A stretch of DNA of 64,000 nucleotides from an uncultured Lachnospiraceae bacterium (lineage in GTDB: Bacteria > Bacillota > Clostridia > Lachnospirales > Lachnospiraceae): the NCBI GenBank assembly GCA_910577165.1, contig CAJTLX010000005.1, positions 15,268 through 79,267 on the forward strand, given 5' to 3'. Position 1 is the first letter of the stretch; each line of letters begins with the position of its first letter. A program made the translations under genes and the position numbers. The notes beneath the pieces are model-generated. The model did not search any database and was not told the DNA's origin. It worked only from the letters and a program-made list of their open reading frames with translations. This document shows positions 41,268 through 50,094 of the stretch, piece after piece.

Positions 41268-42284
41268 ATGCAGCAGGATAAAAAGAAAGCAGAAAAACAA
41301 AACGCAGCGAAATCTGGCGGTTACAAATGGTCAGATTCTGCAATAAGTGCAGATAGCGAAGAAGAATTCTTGAGAAATTACAGACCGGGAGATTATGACC
41401 GTCCATCCGTCACTGTGGACATCTTGGTCTTTACGCTATCAGAGCGCGGAGAACTTTCCCTGCTGTTGATTCAGCGAGGAAATCATCCATTTAGAGGGCG
41501 TTGGGCATTGCCGGGCGGTTTTGTAAATATTGAGGAGAATCTTGATACCGCAGCGCAGCGGGAACTTTCTGAGGAGACCGGCTTAGAAAAGATCTATATG
41601 GAACAGTTGGCAACTTTTGGCGAGGTGGGACGCGACCCGCGAATGCGTGTAATTTCTGTAGTGTACTTGGGGCTGGCTCCAAAGGGAAGTATGCACTGCG
41701 AAGGAGGGGACGATGCAAAGAGAACCTGCCTGTTTCAGATTAAAGAGCGCGCAGACGGTTCCTTTGTTTTTCTGAATGAGGACAGAGTAATTATGTTTTC
41801 TGAGTTCGAGTTAGCGTTTGACCATGCAAAGATTATCCATGAGGGACTTAGGCGCATTCGCGGGAAATTGAATTACACAGATATTGCTTTTGAATTGTTG
41901 GAGGATCGGGAATCCTTTACTATGGCGGATCTGCGTGTAACCTATGAAGCCGTGTTGGGTGCCCCCTGTCCTGCCTCAAATTTTACCAGAAATATTACAA
42001 CGCGCTATATTAAACCGGGAAAGATGGTCGAGACCGGAGAGTGGGTGATTGCAGGAAACGGGATGAGAGTGGCAATGTACGAATACCACAAACATGGCGT
42101 GTCAGAGAAAGGGAAGGGGGTGGGCACAAGGGCGGAGGATTTGTGCAGTGTAAGGGCTGGGGTAAAAGATGGAAATATGTACGGATTCGGCGCGGCGACA
42201 AAAGCGAAAAAGCGGCGAAGAAAAATAAAAGGGGAAGAACTTATTATTCTGTCTGAAAAAATGGAGGAAGGAAATGAAAAATAA
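41268..42284 (+). CDS. nrtR: NrtR-type Nudix transcriptional regulator of NAD metabolism
   Basis: A 338-residue regulator with an N-terminal Nudix domain and a C-terminal winged helix. The Nudix box at 83-106 (GFVNIEENLDTAAQ then RELSEETGL) keeps all the catalytic residues, so it may still hydrolyse ADP-ribose or a related compound rather than only sense it. The winged-helix region includes YTDIAFELLEDRESFTMADL and NFTRNITTRYI. The C-terminal about 60 residues, rich in Lys, Arg and Gly, are unusual for the family. It overlaps pncA by 11 bases. It is predicted to repress through the palindromes at 41178-41220. Confidence 0.88.
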   Translation: MQQDKKKAEKQNAAKSGGYKWSDSAISADSEEEFLRNYRPGDYDRPSVTVDILVFTLSERGELSLLLIQRGNHPFRGRWALPGGFVNIEENLDTAAQRELSEETGLEKIYMEQLATFGEVGRDPRMRVISVVYLGLAPKGSMHCEGGDDAKRTCLFQIKERADGSFVFLNEDRVIMFSEFELAFDHAKIIHEGLRRIRGKLNYTDIAFELLEDRESFTMADLRVTYEAVLGAPCPASNFTRNITTRYIKPGKMVETGEWVIAGNGMRVAMYEYHKHGVSEKGKGVGTRAEDLCSVRAGVKDGNMYGFGAATKAKKRRRKIKGEELIILSEKMEEGNEK

Positions 42285-42798
42285 GATTTTGATTGTTGTT
42301 GATATGCAAAAAGATTTTATCACGGGGACACTGGGGAGCGCGGAGGCTAAGGAAATTTTGCCGGGGGTCGAAAAGAAAGTAAAAGATTTTGAGGGTGAGA
42401 TTATTTTTACGATGGATACACACGGTGAGGATTATCTTGATACCCAGGAGGGAAAGAATCTTCCGGTAGTACATTGTCTAAAGAACACTCCTGGCTGGGA
42501 ATTAGCGGGTTCTCTTGACGCGCTTTGCAGGGAGCGGTGTGCGCGCATCTATAAAAAAGGAACCTTTGGAAGTTTGGCATTGGCACAGGAATTAAAAGAG
42601 CATGAAGAAGAAATTGCCTCCATAGAACTTATTGGCGTATGTACGGATATCTGTGTTGTGTCAAATGCCTTATTGCTAAAAGCTTATCTGCCGGAGCTGC
42701 CAATCTCAGTGGACGCGTCCTGCTGTGCAGGGGTAACACCGCAAAAACATACGGCGGCACTTGAAACGATGAGAAGCTGCCAGATTGAGGTAAAATAA
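42274..42798 (+). CDS. pncA: Nicotinamidase
   Basis: Hydrolyses nicotinamide to nicotinate in NAD salvage; isochorismatase-like hydrolase, 174 residues. The catalytic triad is visible as Asp10 in VVDMQKDFITG, a Lys in YKKGTFGS (94-95) and Cys127 in GVCTDICVVSNA. Metal-site residues occur in TMDTHGEDYL and VVHCLKNTPGW. It is between the NrtR gene (11-base overlap) and pncB, whose product uses its nicotinate. The GGAGGAAGG site lies inside nrtR. Confidence 0.93.
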   Translation: MKNKILIVVDMQKDFITGTLGSAEAKEILPGVEKKVKDFEGEIIFTMDTHGEDYLDTQEGKNLPVVHCLKNTPGWELAGSLDALCRERCARIYKKGTFGSLALAQELKEHEEEIASIELIGVCTDICVVSNALLLKAYLPELPISVDASCCAGVTPQKHTAALETMRSCQIEVK

Positions 42799-42840
42799 AG
42801 AAAAAGACCTATACGGAACTTAAAATCAGGAGCATTTATT

Positions 42841-44319
42841 ATGGAAATAAAACAATTTGATGCAAGAAATCTTGCGATGGTAATGGATTTTTACGAGATG
42901 ACAATGAGCAACGGGTATTTTGCGCAGTGGAAGGAGGATGGCAGGGCAAGGACGGCAAGAGTTGCCTTCGATGTCTTCTATCGCAAAAACCCGGACAATG
43001 GTGGCTTTGCAATTTTTGCCGGATTAGAGCAGGTACTTGATTATATTGAAACCATTCATTTTAACAAGGAGGATATTGACTATCTGCGAGAGCAACATCT
43101 TTTTTCAGAGGAATTTCTCGAATATTTGAGCAGTTTCCGTTTTACAGGGGATGTTTATGCCTTCCAGGAGGGAACTATTATGTACCCGAATGAGCCGGTT
43201 TTAACTGTGGTAGCACCGCTGATTGATGCGCAGTTAATTGAAACCGCCATCCTTTTGCAGATCAATCACCAATCCCTGATTGCCACTAAGACAAGGCGCA
43301 TCGTGCAGGCGGCGGATGGCAGGGCAGTATCAGATTTTGGGGCGAGGCGTGCCCACAATATGGATGCTGCTGTCTATGGAGCCAGAGCGGCATATCTTGG
43401 TGGGGCAGCAGGAACAGCGACGGTACTTGCCGGGCAGATGTTTGATATTCCAATCAGCGGGACAATGGCACATAGCTGGGTGATGTATTTTGAAGACGAG
43501 TATACGGCATTCAAAAAATACGCGGAAACTTACCCGGATGCAACCGTTCTTCTGGTCGATACTTACGATGTGCTTGGCAGTGGGATTCCCAATGCTATCC
43601 GCACGGCAAAAGAAGTATTGGAGCCGATGGGAAAACGGTTAAAGGGCATTCGCCTAGACAGCGGTGATCTCGCGTATCTCTCAAAAAAAGCGCGGAAAAT
43701 GTTAGATGCAGCAGGACTTTTCGACTGCAAGGTAGTAGTTTCCAACAGCCTTGATGAATATACGATCACCTCAATTTTGGGGCAGGGTGGAAAAATTGAT
43801 AGTTTTGGGGTGGGAGAACGGCTGATCACAGCAAAATCCGATCCGGTCTTTGGCGCAGTATATAAACTTGCCGCTGTGGAAAAGGACGGGGTGTTCAAAC
43901 CGCGTATCAAGGTATCGGAAAATGCGGAGAAAATTACAAATCCGGGTCTAAAACAGGTATATCGGATCTATGATGAAAACGGGAAATCTGTGGCGGACTT
44001 GCTTGCCCGTGCGGATGAGGAAGTGGACTTGACAAAACCATATCGCTATATTGATCAGACAAAGCCTTGGGCAGTGAGATATTTTGAGAATTGTACTTGT
44101 AAAAAGCTTCAGGAAAAAGTGATGGAAGATGGGCGCGTGATCGGGGAGAGAAAGACGATAGCAGAAATCCGGACATATGTCGATAGGCAGCTTGCCGACG
44201 AGATATGGGCGGAGGAACAGCGTTTTGAGAATCCGCATATTCACTATATGGATATGTCGCCGGCATTGTATGAATTGAAAATGGAGATGCTGACAAGTTT
44301 TAGGCAGGGTGAGGTTTAA
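42841..44319 (+). CDS. pncB: Nicotinate phosphoribosyltransferase
   Basis: Converts nicotinate and PRPP to nicotinate mononucleotide, the entry step of the Preiss-Handler route. The 492 residues fit the longer Gram-positive type. Segments include MVMDFYEMTMSNGYFAQW, DFGARRAHNMDAAVYGARAA, GTMAHSWVMYFEDEYTAF, LLVDTYDVLGSGIPNAI and IRLDSGDLAYLSKKARKMLD. It is the last gene of the NrtR operon. A CGGAACTTAAAATCAGGAGC sequence before the start resembles the tail of the palindromic leader elements. Downstream lies the convergent pseudogene. Confidence 0.95.
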   Translation: MEIKQFDARNLAMVMDFYEMTMSNGYFAQWKEDGRARTARVAFDVFYRKNPDNGGFAIFAGLEQVLDYIETIHFNKEDIDYLREQHLFSEEFLEYLSSFRFTGDVYAFQEGTIMYPNEPVLTVVAPLIDAQLIETAILLQINHQSLIATKTRRIVQAADGRAVSDFGARRAHNMDAAVYGARAAYLGGAAGTATVLAGQMFDIPISGTMAHSWVMYFEDEYTAFKKYAETYPDATVLLVDTYDVLGSGIPNAIRTAKEVLEPMGKRLKGIRLDSGDLAYLSKKARKMLDAAGLFDCKVVVSNSLDEYTITSILGQGGKIDSFGVGERLITAKSDPVFGAVYKLAAVEKDGVFKPRIKVSENAEKITNPGLKQVYRIYDENGKSVADLLARADEEVDLTKPYRYIDQTKPWAVRYFENCTCKKLQEKVMEDGRVIGERKTIAEIRTYVDRQLADEIWAEEQRFENPHIHYMDMSPALYELKMEMLTSFRQGEV

Positions 44320-44322
44320 CCC

Positions 44323-45778
44323 TCACCCAATCAGCACCTTCTTCCCCTCAAATGCAAAACCATATTTCTTAATCTTCTCCGCGGGAATCCCTCCGCTAAA
44401 AGTCCTTTGACATACCGTTTTTCTTCAATCTGACACAGTGCCGCATCCACTGTGTCTTTTAAGCTTTTCTCATCCTCCGGGTCATGTACCTTAAACTCCA
44501 TAATAATTGCATTTTTCTCCGAGGTTTCTTTTGGCTTTAGCACCACATCATACTGCCCAAATCCGCTCTCTCTATTTGAGTACTGTTACGCAAGTTCCAC
44601 CATCAGTCCAAGCACAAAGCCATGGTAGAAGCGTTCCGGCTCCGTCACCTCGGATGGCGAAATCAGCCAGTTACCATGTTCTGAAACATAAACCGAACTT
44701 CAAGGTTAGTGAGCTTTAACTCGTACTCATCGTGCCCGGTTGTCATATTGAACTGATAGTTTTCCACCTTCAGATATCCGCTGGCAAGGAGCAAACTCCA
44801 GATAGCGGAATCATCCTGTTTTAACTGGCTAAAAATAATCTGTTCATCAAGACAGGTGTGGAAGGTTTTGCCCTTTAATAAATCCTCCATGGTCTGTTTT
44901 ACCTCAATATTTCCCCTGCGGATCAATGTGCCAACAAGACTGTTGCTGCTGGTATTTGCCCAGTAAGTGCCAAATCTTTTCTTTCCAAGATAGTTGATGA
45001 TGGATCAGGGGTTGTAGATATCTATCCGACTTCCAGAGGTAAATCCATCATACCAGTACTTTACCTTTTCATTCAGATGGGAGAGTCCAAACTCGGACAA
45101 GGCATTCAAAACTTTTTCTTGAGTAAAGCCAAAGGCATCCATGTATTTATCCACAGTGGTGGTTACTACTAATTAAATAAATTTTGGGTAAAGGATACAA
45201 GTTTTCCCCAATAACCACTTAAATAGGCTTCCTGCATGGGGTGCCGCGTTCATCCAAAAAGATAATCACCCTTTTTTTGTAATAACGCTACATAAAATCG
45301 CAGAGAGTTTGCAGGGAAATGGCCATATCATTTTCGGACGCATCTTCAGTAATGCGGTGAAAAAATTTTATCTCCCGGTCAGTCAGAATATCAGCTTTGA
45401 GCAGATAATTATTTCGGTCATATAATTTTGCAATAATTTGAAAGATCTGTTTTTTTGTTCCCTCATAAGTTTGACTTTTTACCCCGGCGAAGGAGAGGCT
45501 GATTACCAGGTAGGTTCCCTGTAATGCCCGGTATTTCTCCTCCTTCCAGATCGCAAGATTGAAAAATATTTCACCCTTCCCCGCATGGCTTATAGAAAAT
45601 AATTGCTCCAACATATTAATGGTTAAGGTTTTTCAAAACGCCTTGGGCGGGTAATTAAAGTGACGGCATCACCAGCTTCCCACCATTCCTTGATAAAATT
45701 GGTTTTGTCAATGTAAAAATAATCGTTTGTAATAAGCGTTTCAAAATCCTGTACGCCGATTGCGACATTTCGTGCCAT
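44323..45778 (-). pseudogene. Decayed AAA-ATPase-like/PD-(D/E)XK protein gene
   Basis: Read on the minus strand from ATG 45778, pieces in several frames match the Lachnospiraceae AAA-ATPase-like family with a C-terminal PD-(D/E)XK nuclease domain: FETLITNDYFYIDKTNFIKE, RPRRF then a broken Walker-like site (GKT replaced by EKP and a stop), MLEQLFSISHAGKGE, VIIFLDE, DAFGFTQE, AIWSLLLASGYL, ESGFGQYDVVLKPKE, IIMEFKV and finally KKYGFAFEGKKVLIG. Frameshifts occur near 45627 and 44397, and stops near 45288, 45170, 45006 and 44588. The gene would have encoded about 480-500 residues; intact relatives are typically about 520, so some sequence is also lost. Confidence 0.85.
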
Positions 45779-45881
45779 ACGGCAATCTCCCTCCTTTTAA
45801 ATTGATAACTATATACTATTTTAATAGAAAAAGGTAATGGGAGTAGGTGACTCTATTCAGAGTATCCGAAGAATCTCATTT

Positions 45882-47189
45882 TTACTTTGTCAGTTTCCAC
45901 AGTTTTGCTCCATGTGCCGCAACGGATACCGAAATCTTTCCATCTGCAAAAATCGCAGTTTCTGCCTCCCAAAGTTCGCGCCCGTTCAGAGTGCCAGTTA
46001 TGCCCTCGTCGGAGAGATCCACAGAAATCTTTGTTTCCTCCCCGGCAAAATTAAATAATGCCACATAGTCGGCATCTTCCCTGGTATCGTGGGAGAGCCA
46101 TACCGCGTGCGCCTTATCACGCGCAATCTGTCTTGCTCCCTTGGAATACTTTAACAAGCCAAGCACATCCGCGTTGGTAAGCAGTGAGAGTGTCCACTCG
46201 TCCAGTCGCGGCATTTCAGTGCCGAGCATAAGAGGGGAGCGGAAAATGCACCAGAGGGTCATCATTGTGCGCTGCTCGTCCTTTGTAAAGTTTGTATACC
46301 AGGTATGTTTGTCCGTGTGGAATCCCTGCCCAAGCCATCCTAGCGGCAGCATATCGCAGTCCGGAAAACATCCCTCGGACACATGATTCTGCCAGAGTTC
46401 GCAGCGTTCAAACATATTGAGAAGAAGTTCCCATTTATCCCAAAAGTCATCCGTGATACGCCACATATTTGCATATTTTTCATAATGCCATGCCTTGTCA
46501 ATCAGTGCCGGTCCCGGCGAGAGGCTTAACACAATCGGTCGCCCGGTCTTCATAATGGCATGATGTAACATCTCGATCTCTTCCTTTGCGGAATACTGAT
46601 TTTCGCGGTAGAGGTTTGTATTGCAGATATCGTCACATTTAACATAGTCAACACCCCAGTCAGCATATTGTTGGAATACGGAATCGTAATAGCACTGTGC
46701 GTCTTTTTTCCGATAGTCAACACCGTACATATCCGGGTTCCAGCCGCAGATCGAGGAAGGATTTGCAATCTCGTTTGCCGTTACGTCCGTGCCCAAGATC
46801 TTGCAGTGGTTGTGCGCTGCGATCCGCGGGATACCGCGCATAATATGAATGCCAAATTTAAGTCCCAGATGATGAATATAATCGGCAAGTGGCTTAAAAC
46901 CCTGACCATTTACAGCGGACGGGAAGCGTGCCGGATCTGGCAGCAGACGGGAATATTCGTCCATCTCAACATCCCAGAACGGAATGTATTGATAGTTTTC
47001 TCTCTGGCTGCCCGCATCGTGAGCATACCATTCGATATCGACCACAATATACTCCCAGCCATACTGTTTTAAATGCGCCGCCATATAGTCCGCATTGGCT
47101 TTCACTTCCGACTCGGTAACCGTAGTATCATAGTAGTCATAGCTGTTCCAGCCCATAGGTGGGGTGGTGGCAAATTGATTTTTATTCAT
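45882..47189 (-). CDS. GH27 alpha-galactosidase
   Basis: Removes alpha-1,6-galactosyl units, for example from galactomannan oligosaccharides. The 435 residues carry the GH27 start TTPPMGWNSYDYYD, the nucleophile Asp in DYVKCDDICNTN, and a second catalytic Asp in WRITDDFWDKWE. There is no signal peptide, so it acts inside the cell on imported oligosaccharides. ATG 47189 follows GGGGGATT; the earlier in-frame ATG at 47240 overlaps the -10 region. It is divergent from the MalY-type gene with overlapping promoters. Its product galactose would enter through galK/galE. Confidence 0.92.
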   Translation of the reverse strand: MNKNQFATTPPMGWNSYDYYDTTVTESEVKANADYMAAHLKQYGWEYIVVDIEWYAHDAGSQRENYQYIPFWDVEMDEYSRLLPDPARFPSAVNGQGFKPLADYIHHLGLKFGIHIMRGIPRIAAHNHCKILGTDVTANEIANPSSICGWNPDMYGVDYRKKDAQCYYDSVFQQYADWGVDYVKCDDICNTNLYRENQYSAKEEIEMLHHAIMKTGRPIVLSLSPGPALIDKAWHYEKYANMWRITDDFWDKWELLLNMFERCELWQNHVSEGCFPDCDMLPLGWLGQGFHTDKHTWYTNFTKDEQRTMMTLWCIFRSPLMLGTEMPRLDEWTLSLLTNADVLGLLKYSKGARQIARDKAHAVWLSHDTREDADYVALFNFAGEETKISVDLSDEGITGTLNGRELWEAETAIFADGKISVSVAAHGAKLWKLTK

Positions 47190-47221
47190 AATAATCCCCC
47201 ATTTTGGATAAAAATTTTGCA

Positions 47222-47280
47222 TTGCACGGACAAAGTGCATATGCTATAATAATTATACGAGGAAAAAGAGGAGAATACAA
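47222..47280. promoter_or_regulatory. Overlapping divergent promoters of the GH27 and MalY-type genes
   Basis: Plus strand: TTGCAC (47222-47227), 17 bases, TATAAT (47245-47250). Minus strand: TTGTAT (47280-47275), 17 bases, TATAAT (47257-47252). The two -10 boxes are one base apart, so RNA polymerase cannot occupy both at once. The plus promoter is stronger by consensus. Confidence 0.6.
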
Positions 47281-47385
47281 GGGAATATTTGAAAGTGCAT
47301 TAAAGTTTTTGATGAGAATTGAGGATAAAAAAGATCTGGTGGATAAGAGGAAAAAAATAGTTTAAAGAAGTACAGGAGGTACGAT

Positions 47386-48564
47386 ATGACAGAGAGAAAT
47401 CTTGATTTTGACCGGGTGGTAAACCGTAAAAATACGATGTGTATAAAATATGATTTTGCGAGAGAGTATGGTATGCCGGAAGATGTGCTGCCGCTTTGGG
47501 TAGCTGACATGGATTTTAAGACATCTTCCTATGTGGAAGATGCCCTTGCCAATTGGGCGGGAAAAGGAATTTTTGGCTACAGTGATACAAAAACTTCATA
47601 TTTTTATGCGGTGAGGGATTGGATGCAGAATCACCATGATTTCGAGATAAAAGAAGATTGGCTTATCAAGACACCGGGAGTTGTTTTTGCCCTTGCAACA
47701 GCGGTGAGAGCTTATACTGAGCCGGGGGATTCGGTATTGTTGCAGTATCCCGTCTATCATCCGTTTTCAAAAGTAATACAAGACAATGGCAGAAAGGTAG
47801 TCAGCAGTGATCTTGTTTATGGGGAGGATGGCAGTTATCATATTGATTTCAGAGATTTTGAAGAAAAACTTGTAACAAGCAAAGCAAAGCTATTTTTCCT
47901 GTGCAGTCCACATAATCCGGTTGGCAGAGTGTGGACAGAGGAGGAATTATTACAGCTGGGGGATCTTTGTATAAAGTATAATGTGATTGTAGTCAGCGAT
48001 GAGATCCATCAGGACTTTGTATTTAAGGGCAAGCACTCCGTGTTTGCGGGGCTGCGGGAAGAGCATCTGAAATTGAGTATTACCTGCACTTCTCCGAGCA
48101 AGACGTTCAATCTTGCGGGAATGCAACTCTCCAATATATTTATCCCGGATGAAGAATTAAGGAAAAATTTTTTGCTGCAGCTTAATGTGGCAGGGATCAG
48201 CCATGTAGGAATTATGGGGATTGTCGCCTGTGAGGCGGCATACCGATATGGTGAGGAATGGTATCGGGCTATGCTCTCTTATGTGAGAAACAACATCGAA
48301 ACAACAAGAAAATTTGTCGGGGAAGAATTGCCGGGAGTGCGGATGGCGAACCTTGAGGGAACCTATCTGGCATGGCTTGATTTTAATGGAACAGGGCTGG
48401 ATGCACAGGAATTAAATCAAAGGATGATCCACAGGGCAAAGCTCTGGCTTAACGAGGGAAAGATCTTTGGAGAGGGCGGGCAGGGATTTGAGCGGATCAA
48501 TGTCGCGTGTTCAAGAAGTGTACTTATCGAAGCACTGCACCGAATAAAAAAAGCACTTGAATAA
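47386..48564 (+). CDS. MalY/PatB-family PLP-dependent cystathionine beta-lyase
   Basis: A fold-type I PLP enzyme of 392 residues, probably cleaving cystathionine or cysteine. Typical segments are LPLWVADMDFKTSSYVEDAL, TPGVVFALATAVRAYTEPGD, LCSPHNPVGRVWTEEEL, VVSDEIHQDFVF and SPSKTFNLAG with the PLP Lys239. MalY-type relatives can also affect sugar regulation, but there is no sign of that here beyond sharing a promoter region with an alpha-galactosidase. The ACAGGAGG site is 8 bases before the ATG. Confidence 0.9.
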   Translation: MTERNLDFDRVVNRKNTMCIKYDFAREYGMPEDVLPLWVADMDFKTSSYVEDALANWAGKGIFGYSDTKTSYFYAVRDWMQNHHDFEIKEDWLIKTPGVVFALATAVRAYTEPGDSVLLQYPVYHPFSKVIQDNGRKVVSSDLVYGEDGSYHIDFRDFEEKLVTSKAKLFFLCSPHNPVGRVWTEEELLQLGDLCIKYNVIVVSDEIHQDFVFKGKHSVFAGLREEHLKLSITCTSPSKTFNLAGMQLSNIFIPDEELRKNFLLQLNVAGISHVGIMGIVACEAAYRYGEEWYRAMLSYVRNNIETTRKFVGEELPGVRMANLEGTYLAWLDFNGTGLDAQELNQRMIHRAKLWLNEGKIFGEGGQGFERINVACSRSVLIEALHRIKKALE

Positions 48565-48616
48565 AATTTGATTTTACTTATGGAAGATTTTATGATATAA
48601 TAGGAAAGTAATAAGG

Positions 48617-48651
48617 CAGGGCATTGTGGCAGGATTACAATACCCTGTTTT
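48617..48651 (+). terminator. Hairpin between the MalY-type gene and purA
   Basis: CAGGGCATTGT (48617-48627) pairs with ACAATACCCTG (48637-48647) with one C/A mismatch, followed by TTTTG. It may terminate the upstream gene or attenuate purA; a TATAAT sequence occurs upstream at about 48595-48600. Confidence 0.5.
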
Positions 48652-48724
48652 GTGCTGTAAATTTGTTCCGTTTTGAAAGTCATGTGCAAAATATGCGGAA
48701 CACAAAGATTGGAGGAATATTTTT

Positions 48725-49999
48725 ATGGTAAGAGCAATCGTAGGAGCAAACTGGGGAGATGAGGGCAAGGGCAAGATCACCGATATGCTCGGCGAATCCT
48801 CGGATGTGGTGGTAAGATTTCAGGGAGGCAGCAATGCCGGACATACCATTATTAACAAGTATGGTAAATTCGCGCTTCATCTGCTGCCGTCCGGTGTGTT
48901 TTACAATCATACAACAAGTATTATTGGAAATGGCGTAGCTTTAAATATTCCATATTTGTGCAGTGAAATTGAGTCTCTGATCAACCGGGGAGTGCCAAAG
49001 CCAAATATTTTGGTTTCTGATCGCGCGCAGATTGTGATGCCGTATCATATTTTGTTTGACGAATATGAGGAGGAACGTTTGGGGAAAAAATCCTTTGGTT
49101 CCACTAAATCAGGGATCGCACCATTTTATTCGGATAAATATGCAAAAATTGGATTTCAGGTCTCGGAACTCTTTGATGAGGCATTATTAAAAGAGAAGGT
49201 GGAACGGGTATTAGAGCAGAAGAATATTCTTTTGGAACATATGTACCACAAGCCGAAACTTTCCGTGGATGACCTTTATCAAACATTGCTTGACTACCGC
49301 AATATGGTAGCACCATATGTGGCAGATACTGCACTTTTTATTCACAACGCGCTAAAGGAAGAGAAGACGATACTTCTTGAAGGACAGCTTGGCACATTAA
49401 AAGATCCGGACTTCGGCATTTATCCGATGGTAACTTCCTCGTCCACGCTTGCCGCTTACGGCGCGATCGGCGCGGGCATTTCGCCGTATGAAATCAAGGA
49501 TATTATCTGTGTGGTAAAGGCATATTCCTCCGCTGTGGGCGCGGGCGAATTTGTCAGCGAAATTTTCGGCGACGAGGCGGACGAGCTAAGAAAGCGTGGT
49601 GGCGATGCGGGCGAATTTGGCGCGACTACGGGACGGCCAAGAAGAATGGGATGGTTTGATGCGGTGGCAACCCGCTACGGCTGCTGTATGCAGGGCGCGA
49701 CGGAAGTTGCACTTACTGTGCTTGACGTACTTGGTTACTTGGACGAACTTCCGGTATGTGTTGGCTATGAGATCGATGGCAAAGTGACAAAGGATTTTCC
49801 GGTCACAGCAAAACTTGCAAAGGCAAAGCCAGTTTATGAGATACTTCCGGGCTGGAAATGTGAGATTCGCGGCATAAAGAATTATGCGGATCTGCCGGAG
49901 AACTGTCGCAGATACATTGAATTTATCGAGAGGGAAATTGAGACACCGATCACCATGATATCAAACGGTCCGGCAAGAGAAGAGATTATAAGAAGATAA
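48725..49999 (+). CDS. purA: Adenylosuccinate synthetase
   Basis: Joins IMP and aspartate with GTP to make adenylosuccinate, the first step from IMP to AMP. The 424 residues match. GANWGDEGKGKITDML near the start includes the catalytic Asp13, GSNAGHTI the catalytic His, LEGQLGTLKDPDFGIYPMVT replaces the usual EGAQGxxLDxDHGTYPFVT box with small changes, and GATTGRPRRMGWFD is conserved. It has a TTGGAGG site. The EGQLGTLKD variant is seen in a subset of the family. Purine biosynthesis resumes at purC near 58882. Confidence 0.95.
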   Translation: MVRAIVGANWGDEGKGKITDMLGESSDVVVRFQGGSNAGHTIINKYGKFALHLLPSGVFYNHTTSIIGNGVALNIPYLCSEIESLINRGVPKPNILVSDRAQIVMPYHILFDEYEEERLGKKSFGSTKSGIAPFYSDKYAKIGFQVSELFDEALLKEKVERVLEQKNILLEHMYHKPKLSVDDLYQTLLDYRNMVAPYVADTALFIHNALKEEKTILLEGQLGTLKDPDFGIYPMVTSSSTLAAYGAIGAGISPYEIKDIICVVKAYSSAVGAGEFVSEIFGDEADELRKRGGDAGEFGATTGRPRRMGWFDAVATRYGCCMQGATEVALTVLDVLGYLDELPVCVGYEIDGKVTKDFPVTAKLAKAKPVYEILPGWKCEIRGIKNYADLPENCRRYIEFIEREIETPITMISNGPAREEIIRR

Positions 50000-50019
50000 G
50001 GAAAATTCCCAGTTTTTTC

Positions 50020-50048
50020 TTGCATTTTTTTGATTTGTATTTTATAAT
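50020..50048 (+). promoter_or_regulatory. Promoter of argG
   Basis: TTGCAT (50020-50025), a 17-base spacer and TATAAT (50043-50048) lie 47 bases before the argG start, in a T-rich stretch. Confidence 0.7.
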
Positions 50049-50094
50049 TTGTAAAGATAAAGAAAAATAATTGTAATAAAAGGAGGCTTAAATC

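Noticed and set aside
48565..48724. Purine riboswitch before purA
   Set aside because: No conserved purine-aptamer core or paired loops could be found; only a terminator-like hairpin is present.
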